A DNA stretch of 53,698 bases, from IMG/VR virus record IMGVR_UViG_3300029798_000006, positions 1-53,698 of that record. One strand, written 5' to 3'. Within the stretch, counting starts at the first letter, position 1; each line of letters begins with the position of its first letter. The position numbers and the translations under genes are program-made. This stretch comes from a virus. Shown piece by piece: positions 25,796 to 32,884 of this stretch. The notes under the pieces are model-generated. The model made no database searches. It saw only the letters and a program-made list of their open reading frames with translations, and was not told the DNA's origin.

Positions 25796-26260
25796 ATGAA
25801 AAGCTTTAAACAACATAACGCAAACAATAATACAGACTTAGCAAAAATTCTTAATTTAGCATTGGCAAATGAATGGATTACAATTTTTCAATATGACAAC
25901 GATGGAATGAATGCAGATAATCTAGATGTTCGTAGAGAGTTTATTCAACATGCTAGAGAGGAAAGCAGCCACGTTTTGTCTTTGGAAAAGATAATGTTAA
26001 ACATTTCTATTGCGATTACAATTACACCAGAAACGGTCTTTAAATTTTCATCAGAGAAGTTTGAAAAGCGAAATAATGTAGATAATAAAATGTTAAAAAG
26101 TAACCTAAGTGCAGAGCATAGAGCAGTTAAACTATATGCAAATATCTTACAGGATTATGAATTTTCTGAAAATAATAGACATTTATTACAGTTAATTTTA
26201 GATAAAGAATTAGAACATGTAGCAGATTTGACAAGATTGTCAAAGGAGGTATTATCTTAG
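25796..26260 (+). CDS. Bacterioferritin-like di-iron protein
   Basis: 154 aa, four predicted helices. The complete ferritin-superfamily ligand set is visible: E26 (A-L-A-N-E-W-I-T-I-F-Q-Y), E56-x-x-H59 (R-E-E-S-S-H), E107 (L-S-A-E-H-R-A) and E138-x-x-H141 (D-K-E-L-E-H-V). Spacing and length match bacterioferritin (~158 aa), whose ligands are E18, E51-x-x-H54, E94 and E127-x-x-H130. No methionine is seen at the usual haem-binding position next to the first E-x-x-H. It could oxidise and store iron or be a virion component; its place between gp14 and gp15 is odd for a metabolic gene. It overlaps the next coding frame by up to 10 nt. Confidence 0.8.
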   Translation: MKSFKQHNANNNTDLAKILNLALANEWITIFQYDNDGMNADNLDVRREFIQHAREESSHVLSLEKIMLNISIAITITPETVFKFSSEKFEKRNNVDNKMLKSNLSAEHRAVKLYANILQDYEFSENNRHLLQLILDKELEHVADLTRLSKEVLS

Positions 26261-27105
26261 GACAAGAATATTATTATTGGTCTAGCATAAGGAACTTTGT
26301 AAGTTGTTTTGGTTCTATATTCAGTAATATAACAATCAAAAGGTTAAATGGTGATCTTATTAAGATACCTATTTCTTATGGTCCAAAGGAGAAATTTCTT
26401 GCAAGGCTTTCCCAAAGAGAACAAAATGGTCTAGATAATCTTGTTGCTATGACTCTCCCTAGAATGGCGTTTGAAATGAATAGACTTTCCTATGATGCTA
26501 CGAGAAAATTAAATAAGACGTTTACAATAGTAAAAAATAATAACATTTCTGATCTTTCTGGTAATACTTCTATTGATATTACAAATAATAAAGTTCTTTC
26601 TACATTTACTCCAGTTCCTTATGATATAGATTTTTCTTTGTTTGTACTTACCAATACAGAAACAGATGGATCTCTTATTATGGATAAGATAATGCCTATG
26701 TTTACACCTCAATTGGACATTGCCATTAAGATGGAACCTAATTTAGGAATTGCTTATAATTCTTCTATTCAAGATTATATTAATAGTTTTAGGAATAGCA
26801 TGAACATTATATTAGATACTCCTATTATATTGAAATCTATTTCGATGGAAGATAATTATGAGGGAGATTTTGAAACACGTAGGAGTCTTATATGGACATT
26901 TCAATTTACTATGCGAGGAAGTTTTTTTGGACCAACTACAAAGTCAAGTGTAATAAAATTACCAGAAACTTCTATAAATCCGCATTTGGATTTATCTATA
27001 GAACATAAAAGAACACAGTTTGAGCCTTATACTCCTACAAAAAATTGGGTTCAGATATCAATCGACGATTCTTCAGATATTTTATGGAAGGAGAATGATT
27101 TATGA
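26251..27105 (+). CDS. gp15: Tail sheath stabiliser gp15, paralogue 1 (non-ATG start)
   Basis: The conserved gp15 region begins well before the first in-frame ATG (26449): coding sequence reads L-G-Q-E-Y-Y-Y-W-S-S-I-R-N-F-V from about 26257. No ATG, GTG or TTG occurs in frame after the stop at 26203-26205. AAAGGAGG at 26242-26249 lies just before ATT (26251) and ATC (26254), so an AUU or AUC start is likely, coupled to the ferritin-like gene. The rest has I-P-I-S-Y-G-P-K-E-K-F-L-A-R, M-T-L-P-R-M-A-F-E-M, F-T-P-Q-L and D-N-Y-E-G-D-F-E-T-R-R, all shared with the next gene. gp15 caps the contracted-sheath end of the tail. The two paralogues may form a hetero-oligomer. Confidence 0.8.
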   Translation: MILGQEYYYWSSIRNFVSCFGSIFSNITIKRLNGDLIKIPISYGPKEKFLARLSQREQNGLDNLVAMTLPRMAFEMNRLSYDATRKLNKTFTIVKNNNISDLSGNTSIDITNNKVLSTFTPVPYDIDFSLFVLTNTETDGSLIMDKIMPMFTPQLDIAIKMEPNLGIAYNSSIQDYINSFRNSMNIILDTPIILKSISMEDNYEGDFETRRSLIWTFQFTMRGSFFGPTTKSSVIKLPETSINPHLDLSIEHKRTQFEPYTPTKNWVQISIDDSSDILWKENDL

Positions 27106-27857
27106 TAACCCGCAAACTCGTTTCTGCGTTTGGTGCTCTTTTTTCTGATATTACCATTAGAGAATGGGACGCTAATATAAACAAATGGAAAAACTTTATA
27201 AAGGTTCCGGTGTCGTACGGTCCTAAGGAGAAGTTTCTTGCTAGAGTTAGACAGCGTGCAGAAGTTGGTTTTGGAGATGATGTTGCTATGGTTTTACCTA
27301 GAATTGCCTTTGAGTTGAATGGCACTTCTTACGATTCTGCTAGAGTTCTTAATAAAAGAAATTATTATGTAGAATCAATAGATACCGATGGAAACCGCGT
27401 TAGTAGACAGTGTGTTGGAGTTCCCTATGATTTTAGTTTCAGTCTTTATGTTATGGTAAAACAAGTCGAGCATGGAACAAAAATAATAGAACAGATTTTA
27501 CCTTTTTTTACACCTCAATTAAATGTTACGATAAAAATATCTGGAGAACATAATATATCATTAGACGTTCCCATTATTCTTAATTCTATATCTTTAGCGG
27601 ATAATTATGAGGGAGATTTTACTACTAGAAGAGATATTGTTTGGACTTTAGATTTTACAATGAAAGCCTTTACGTTTGGTCCAGTTTCTACAGGAAAAAT
27701 AATTAAAACAGCAATAACTGAACTTGGTATTATGGACTTCGAAGGAAAACATTTATTTCAGAAAAATACTACTATTCCAGTTGTACCAGGAAAGACTTTA
27801 GATGAAATTTTTCTTACAGATGACTGGGGATTTTTAACTACAACAGAAACAATATGA
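27102..27857 (+). CDS. gp15: Tail sheath stabiliser gp15, paralogue 2
   Basis: 251 aa; T4 gp15 is 272 aa. V-P-V-S-Y-G-P-K-E-K-F-L-A-R (about 35-48), M-V-L-P-R-I-A-F-E-L, V-P-Y-D-F-S-F-S-L-Y-V, I-L-P-F-F-T-P-Q-L and D-N-Y-E-G-D-F-T-T-R-R match the gp15 family. The ATG overlaps the stop of paralogue 1 by 4 nt, and AAGGAG lies 10 nt before the start. This copy is the more complete gp15. gp15 binds the last gp18 ring and gp3 and is needed for head-tail joining. Confidence 0.85.
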   Translation: MITRKLVSAFGALFSDITIREWDANINKWKNFIKVPVSYGPKEKFLARVRQRAEVGFGDDVAMVLPRIAFELNGTSYDSARVLNKRNYYVESIDTDGNRVSRQCVGVPYDFSFSLYVMVKQVEHGTKIIEQILPFFTPQLNVTIKISGEHNISLDVPIILNSISLADNYEGDFTTRRDIVWTLDFTMKAFTFGPVSTGKIIKTAITELGIMDFEGKHLFQKNTTIPVVPGKTLDEIFLTDDWGFLTTTETI

Positions 27858-28249
27858 AGGATAATATTTCTACAGCGTTTGGAGTTTCACCACTAGATTC
27901 GAGTAAGTCTTTGGTTAAATCTATTAAGACAGAAACTGCAATTATAAAAAAAATAAATACGGAAGACAAAGGAGACTATGAGTATGCTCGTAGTAATATC
28001 AAAGATTTAATTTCTAAAGGAACAGAAGCTTTAGATAATTTGTTAGAATTAGCAAAAGCAACAGAACATCCCAATGTTTACGTTGTTCTTTCACAATTAC
28101 TAAAAACTATAGGTGATCAGAATATTTCTTTGATAGATATACAAGAGAAAATTAAACCTAATTTAGAAAAAGAAAGTTCAGGAAATACAAAAATAGAAAA
28201 AGCAGTATTTATTGGAAGTACTGCAGATCTTTTAAAGGCATTAAAATAA
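27854..28249 (+). CDS. gp16: Small terminase subunit gp16
   Basis: 131 aa; T4 gp16 is 164 aa. The segment G-D-Y-E-Y-A-R-S-N-I-K-D-L-I-S-K-G-T-E-A-L (about 40-58, in pieces) and the helix after it (L-L-E-L-A-K-A-T-E-H-P-N-V-Y-V-V) match the central coiled-coil of T4-like gp16. It recognises DNA and regulates the gp17 motor. It overlaps gp15 by 4 nt (ATGA). The large subunit follows after the HNH gene. Confidence 0.85.
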   Translation: MKDNISTAFGVSPLDSSKSLVKSIKTETAIIKKINTEDKGDYEYARSNIKDLISKGTEALDNLLELAKATEHPNVYVVLSQLLKTIGDQNISLIDIQEKIKPNLEKESSGNTKIEKAVFIGSTADLLKALK

Positions 28250-28285
28250 AAATTAATTTCGTTGTCGAATCTCAAATCATAATAT

Positions 28286-28660
28286 ATGGCAAAGTACAAT
28301 AATTATACGAAGCCAAGTAAAAGAGCTAAACAGAACATAGAATACCCACAAAATAACGAAAACCAAGAATATATTCCATCACCAGAGAGAAAACCTAAGG
28401 TAGCAAAAACCCCTACCAGGAAAAGAGACCCATTTTATTCTAGCCAGCAATGGAAAATCATTAGATTTGAAGTTTTAAAAGAAAATGATGGAAGATGTTC
28501 TTTGTGTGGTAAAACTAAAGATGATATTGATGATAATGGAAAAAAATTAAAAATGACTGTTGATCATATAATAACAAGAAAAAATAATAAAGATCTAGAA
28601 TTAGATAAGACAAATCTTAGAGTATTATGTGACTATTGTCATCAAGGAAGAATTCATTAA
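28286..28660 (+). CDS. HNH endonuclease next to terminase
   Basis: 124 aa. A basic N-terminal tail (about 1-48) precedes the HNH domain: C71-x-x-C74, D93-H94 with V-D-H-I-I, N110 and C115-x-x-C118. The two CxxC pairs bind a structural zinc; H94 and N110 are the catalytic/metal positions. HNH proteins beside terminase are widespread in tailed phages and can assist DNA cleavage during packaging; the insertion between gp16 and gp17 could instead be a homing endonuclease. The lack of an intron or intein here favours a packaging role. Confidence 0.85.
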   Translation: MAKYNNYTKPSKRAKQNIEYPQNNENQEYIPSPERKPKVAKTPTRKRDPFYSSQQWKIIRFEVLKENDGRCSLCGKTKDDIDDNGKKLKMTVDHIITRKNNKDLELDKTNLRVLCDYCHQGRIH

Positions 28661-28669
28661 ATAAAAAAT

Positions 28670-30337
28670 ATGATAAAGAATGTAGGATATAATGGAAATC
28701 AGTTTGTTAAAAAGGCAAACATAGAACATAATTTCACGGGTGAGCAAGTAAAGGAATACCTTAAATGTAAAAACGATATAATTTATTTTATTAGAACTTA
28801 TTGCAAAATAGTTACTCTTGATAGAGGTTTGGAACTATTTCAGCCATTTGACTATCAAATTAGAATGATAGAAGCATTTGAAAATAATAAATTTGTTGTT
28901 AATCTATTGCCTCGTCAGATGGGAAAAACTGCAATTGTTGCGGCTTATTTACTTCATTACGCAATGTTTAATGAAGATAAAATGATTGGTATACTTGCTA
29001 ATAAAGCTTTAGTTGCTAGAGAAATTCTATCTCGTATACAACGAATGTATGAAAATCTTCCTATGTGGATTCAACCTGGAGTAAAGGAATGGAATAAGGG
29101 ATCGATGGAACTAGGAAATGGAAGTATTTTAATGTCATCTGCAACATCTTCAAGTTCTATTCGTGGATTTGCCTTTAACATCATATATTTAGATGAATTT
29201 GCTCATATTTCTAATCAGATTCATTGGTGGGAATCAACATATCCTGTAATTTCGTCTGGTAGTGATTCTAAAGTTATAATTACCAGCACACCAAATGGTT
29301 TAGATCTATTTTATAAAATATATACAGAAGCAGAACAGGGAATCAACAATTTTACACCTGTAAAAGTTGATTGGTGGGAACATCCTAAACGAGATGAAGC
29401 TTGGAAAGAAGAAACTTTACGCAATATAGGTTACGAACAATTTGAGCAAGAATTTCTCTGTCAATTCCTAGGATCTTCAGGTACTCTTATATCAGGAAAT
29501 TCACTGAAAAATCTTGCGTCGATAAATCCATTAAAATTCTCTAACAATATCTCGGTTTATTCAGAAGTAGAAAAAGATAAAACGTATGTTGCAATTGTAG
29601 ACGTTTCACGTGGTAAAGGACTTGATTATTCTGCTATTCAGGTAATAGATGTAACTAAAATGCCTTATAAACAAGTCTGTGTTTTTAAAGATAATGGAAT
29701 AACACCTGTAGAATTTACAGAAATAATTTATAGAGTTTGTAAGACTTATAATGAATGCGCAGTTCTTATAGAAATAAATGATATAGGAGCACAGGTATCA
29801 GATTTACTTCTATTTGATTATGAATATGAAAATATTCTTTATACTGAAACAAATGGTAGATCTGGAAAACAAATATCTACAGGATATAGTAATAATAAAT
29901 CTATAGATAAAGGAATTAGAACAACAAAGACTGTAAAATCTGTTGGATGTTCTATCCTAAAACTTTTAATAGAACAAAATCAACTAATTATTAATGATGC
30001 TGATACTATAAAGGAACTAACAACTTTTTCTAGAAAGGCAAACTCATACGAAGCAGAGCCTGGTTGTAATGATGATCTTGTAATGTGTCTAGTTTTATTT
30101 GCTTGGCTATCAGATCAAAAATACTTTAAAGAGTTGACAGATATAAGCACACTTAGTGCGCTAAGAGAAAATAGTGTAGATTCTATAAATGATAGTATGT
30201 TATCCTTTGGATTTATGGACAATGGAATCCCAGAAGAATCTGTTGTTTCTTATGGTGATGAATGGGATATTGGTTTATTTGATAATGCAAAACCACTAAA
30301 TTTGGCTCCAGATCGTTGGAAATCTGTTATTATATGA
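28670..30337 (+). CDS. gp17: Large terminase subunit gp17
   Basis: 555 aa (T4: 610). ATPase: F-D-Y-Q at 60-63 (adenine-binding region), Walker A R-Q-M-G-K-T (82-87), Walker B I-I-Y-L-D-E-F-A (171-178; D175, E176), and coupling motif T-S-T-P (205-208). Nuclease: D311 in V-A-I-V-D-V-S, E368 in L-I-E-I-N-D and D468-D469 in C-N-D-D-L-V, the RNase H-like acidic triad. It drives DNA into the prohead and cuts the concatemer. It begins 9 nt after the HNH gene. Confidence 0.97.
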   Translation: MIKNVGYNGNQFVKKANIEHNFTGEQVKEYLKCKNDIIYFIRTYCKIVTLDRGLELFQPFDYQIRMIEAFENNKFVVNLLPRQMGKTAIVAAYLLHYAMFNEDKMIGILANKALVAREILSRIQRMYENLPMWIQPGVKEWNKGSMELGNGSILMSSATSSSSIRGFAFNIIYLDEFAHISNQIHWWESTYPVISSGSDSKVIITSTPNGLDLFYKIYTEAEQGINNFTPVKVDWWEHPKRDEAWKEETLRNIGYEQFEQEFLCQFLGSSGTLISGNSLKNLASINPLKFSNNISVYSEVEKDKTYVAIVDVSRGKGLDYSAIQVIDVTKMPYKQVCVFKDNGITPVEFTEIIYRVCKTYNECAVLIEINDIGAQVSDLLLFDYEYENILYTETNGRSGKQISTGYSNNKSIDKGIRTTKTVKSVGCSILKLLIEQNQLIINDADTIKELTTFSRKANSYEAEPGCNDDLVMCLVLFAWLSDQKYFKELTDISTLSALRENSVDSINDSMLSFGFMDNGIPEESVVSYGDEWDIGLFDNAKPLNLAPDRWKSVII

Positions 30338-30381
30338 TATTCTGTTTATCAAACGTTAAACATTTTAGAACCTAGTATTTT

Positions 30382-30389
30382 TATAAATA
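30382..30389 (+). promoter_or_regulatory. Late promoter TATAAATA before the sheath gene
   Basis: Perfect octamer 67 nt before the gp18 ATG, in a 119-nt gap with nothing else recognisable. Confidence 0.75.
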
Positions 30390-30456
30390 TCATCAATAAG
30401 AATATTAGGGAAACTATACGTTTCAATAGAATTAATAACAATAATGGAGCAATAAT

Positions 30457-32172
30457 ATGTCATTTTCTGTAAGTCCCGGAGTTTTAATTTCCGAAGTGGA
30501 CATAACAACAACAGTATCTACTGGAGTTTCTACTTCAACAGGAGCTTTTGCAGGTAATTTTCAGTGGGGACCTGTAAATGAAAGAACTTTAATTGGTAGT
30601 GAAGTAGAATTAGTTGATAATTTTGGAAAGCCAACCTCAGACACATATCAAGACTTTTTCTCTATCGCAAATTTTCTTTCTTATTCTAGTGCTGCTTGGG
30701 TAGTTAGAATAGGAGATGCTAATAATCAAGTAAATTTAAACTCTACTTCCGGTTCTAGTGCAATAAGAATAGATAATAACGAAGACTATTTCGTAAAATC
30801 TAAACCAGTTGGAACTGGTTCATGGATAGCACGATATCCCGGTGCAAAAGGAAATTCGCTTGCGGTTGCTGCATGTGATAGTTCTGTTTCATTTAATAGT
30901 AATGTTACTATTACAGGAAATACTGTTGGAACATGGTCAAGCAATTTCTCTATAGTTCCTTCAACTTCTTTAGCTGCATCTATAAATGGAGGTCAGAATG
31001 ATGAGCTTCATATTTTAGTTATAGATGAGGATGGTGCATTTTCAGGAACGCGTGGAACTATTTTAGAATCTTATGCACATCTATCAAAAGCAAAAGGTGC
31101 AAAGGCTGAAGATGGAACAAATAACTATTATGTAGATGTAATAAATAATTCTTCAAAATATGTTAGAGTTGGTGGAGCTTTTGTTTTAGGTGCTAATACG
31201 TCAGGAACACTTTCTACAACTTGGACTCCTACTGGTTCTAATGTGGTATCATTGAGCAAAGGAACTGATCTTGATCCTCTTTCTTCACTAACCAACGAAT
31301 ATATTATAGGTTATTCGCTATTCTCTAACCCTGAAGCAGTTGATGTAGCACTTATTGTTTCTGGAGCAGCTTCTACTGTTGTAGCACAATCTGTTATTGA
31401 TATAGCTACCAATAGAAAAGATTCAATAGCATTTATCTCTCCTCTTTGGGCTAACGTTCAACCTGGACAAAGTATTTCTACTATAACAACAGCTGTTACT
31501 GGTTTTAGAAATTCATTGAATAGATCGTCTTCATATTTTGTTGTAGATTCGGGTTGGAAGTATCAATACGATAAATATAATGATGTTTATCGTTGGGTTC
31601 CTCTTAATGGAGATATTGCTGGACTTTGCGCTAGAACAGACTCTTCAAGAGATCCTTGGTGGTCACCAGCTGGATTTAACAGAGGAAACATTCTGAATAT
31701 TATTAAATTGGCATGGAATCCAGGACAAGCAGAAAGAGATCTTCTTTATCCTGCTAATGTAAATCCGGTTGTTTCCTTCCCAGGTGAAGGTACAATTCTT
31801 TACGGCGATAAAACAGGTCTTACAAAACCATCTGCATTTGACCGTATTAATGTGCGTAGATTGTTTATTTTACTCGAAAAAATTATTGCAAATTCTGCTA
31901 AATACAGTTTGTTTGAATTTAATGATGAATTTACTAGAGCTCAATTTAAATCTATGATAGAACCATTACTTCGTGACATTAAATCACGTAGAGGAGTTTA
32001 TGACTTCCAAGTAATATGTGATGGTACTAATAATACCGCACAAGTAATTGATGCGAATCAGTTTGTTGGCGATATTTACATAAAACCAGCAAAATCAGTT
32101 TCTGTAATTAAATTAAATTTCGTTGCTGTCCGTACTGGTGTATCGTTTAATGAAATTATAGGTAAGTTTTAA
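30457..32172 (+). CDS. gp18: Tail sheath protein gp18
   Basis: 571 aa (T4: 659). The N-terminus S-V-S-P-G-V-L-I-S-E-V-D, then G-A-F-A-G-N-F-Q-W-G-P-V-N-E and a C-terminal V-R-R-L-F-I-L-L-E-K-I plus F-E-F-N-D-E-F-T-R-A-Q-F are standard for T4-like sheath. It polymerises around the gp19 tube and contracts during infection. A GGAG at about 30445 precedes the ATG. Confidence 0.95.
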   Translation: MSFSVSPGVLISEVDITTTVSTGVSTSTGAFAGNFQWGPVNERTLIGSEVELVDNFGKPTSDTYQDFFSIANFLSYSSAAWVVRIGDANNQVNLNSTSGSSAIRIDNNEDYFVKSKPVGTGSWIARYPGAKGNSLAVAACDSSVSFNSNVTITGNTVGTWSSNFSIVPSTSLAASINGGQNDELHILVIDEDGAFSGTRGTILESYAHLSKAKGAKAEDGTNNYYVDVINNSSKYVRVGGAFVLGANTSGTLSTTWTPTGSNVVSLSKGTDLDPLSSLTNEYIIGYSLFSNPEAVDVALIVSGAASTVVAQSVIDIATNRKDSIAFISPLWANVQPGQSISTITTAVTGFRNSLNRSSSYFVVDSGWKYQYDKYNDVYRWVPLNGDIAGLCARTDSSRDPWWSPAGFNRGNILNIIKLAWNPGQAERDLLYPANVNPVVSFPGEGTILYGDKTGLTKPSAFDRINVRRLFILLEKIIANSAKYSLFEFNDEFTRAQFKSMIEPLLRDIKSRRGVYDFQVICDGTNNTAQVIDANQFVGDIYIKPAKSVSVIKLNFVAVRTGVSFNEIIGKF

Positions 32173-32182
32173 GTAAATATCA

Positions 32183-32190
32183 TATAAATA
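32183..32190 (+). promoter_or_regulatory. Late promoter TATAAATA before the tube gene
   Basis: Perfect octamer just after the gp18 stop. Transcripts starting about 6 nt later would carry the 10-bp hairpin at 32208-32231 near their 5' end. Confidence 0.7.
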
Positions 32191-32207
32191 AAAAATATAA
32201 TAGAAAA

Positions 32208-32231
32208 GGCTAGTATTATAAAATACTAGCC
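32208..32231 (+). other. 10-bp hairpin in the gp19 leader
   Basis: GGCTAGTATT and AATACTAGCC enclose a 4-nt loop. No T tract follows. It could terminate upstream transcripts weakly or, more likely given the promoter before it, stabilise the 5' end of the tube mRNA. Confidence 0.6.
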
Positions 32232-32257
32232 AATTCTTAAACATAACAAGGAAAGAT

Positions 32258-32815
32258 ATGGCAAAAAGTTTTAATGTTTCTGATTTCAGAGGCAATTTTG
32301 TTGGGGATGGCGCAAGACCTACCCTATTTGGTGTTAATATAACATCTCCAGTAGGAGCACTTGACGGAAATGCACTTCAGTTTATTTGTAGCGCATCTCA
32401 TTTACCTGCTTCTTCTGTATCTGCAAAAACTATATCGTATTATGGTCACGATGTTCATTTAGCAGGAAATAGAACATTTGATGATTGGAGTATTACGGTT
32501 TATAACGATGAAAATTTTAAAATTCGTAATTCATTTGAAATTTGGCTAGATGCTATAGATAGACATTCTGGTGCTGGTAGAGGACAGGGGTTGGGAGTTG
32601 GACCAAGTGAGTATGTGGTAGATGCTTCTGTTCATCAATTTGGAAAAAACGGTGATATTTTAAAAGAATATGTATTTTATAATCTTTGGCCTTCTTCTAT
32701 AGGACAGATAACCGTTGATTGGAATAGTAAAGACGACATTGAGACCTTTGAAGTAACTATGAAATTTGATTGGTTTCACGCTGTTGATGCTTCTGCTAAT
32801 ATAATCACATCTTAA
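32258..32815 (+). CDS. gp19: Tail tube protein gp19
   Basis: 185 aa (T4: 163). The N-terminal F-x-G-N-F-x-G-D-G-A-R-P-T-L-F-G-V, the S-A-S-H-L-P-A-S-S-V segment and the R-T-F-D-D-W-S-I-T-V-Y-N-D strand pair are typical of T4-like tail tubes. AAGGA lies 5 nt before the ATG. It is the highly expressed inner tube, with its own promoter, leader hairpin and terminator. Confidence 0.95.
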   Translation: MAKSFNVSDFRGNFVGDGARPTLFGVNITSPVGALDGNALQFICSASHLPASSVSAKTISYYGHDVHLAGNRTFDDWSITVYNDENFKIRNSFEIWLDAIDRHSGAGRGQGLGVGPSEYVVDASVHQFGKNGDILKEYVFYNLWPSSIGQITVDWNSKDDIETFEVTMKFDWFHAVDASANIITS

Positions 32816-32833
32816 TTATTACTTACTACATTA

Positions 32834-32863
32834 GGAGACTGTATATTGCAGTCTCCATTTTTT
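32834..32863 (+). terminator. Intrinsic terminator after gp19
   Basis: GGAGACTG and CAGTCTCC (8 bp) enclose a 7-nt loop and are followed by ATTTTTTG. This hairpin covers the start of an upstream in-frame extension of the portal gene, which therefore is not its real beginning. Confidence 0.9.
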
Positions 32864-32884
32864 GTTAAACAAAATTATATTTGC

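Noticed and set aside
28286-28660. HNH gene as a homing endonuclease of the portal intein
   Set aside because: It is 5 kb away, is a typical terminase-associated HNH and has no link to the intein, which itself has no endonuclease domain.
32846-32884. Longer portal start at 32846
   Set aside because: This extension lies within the gp19 terminator hairpin; the ATG at 32885 gives the expected N-terminus.
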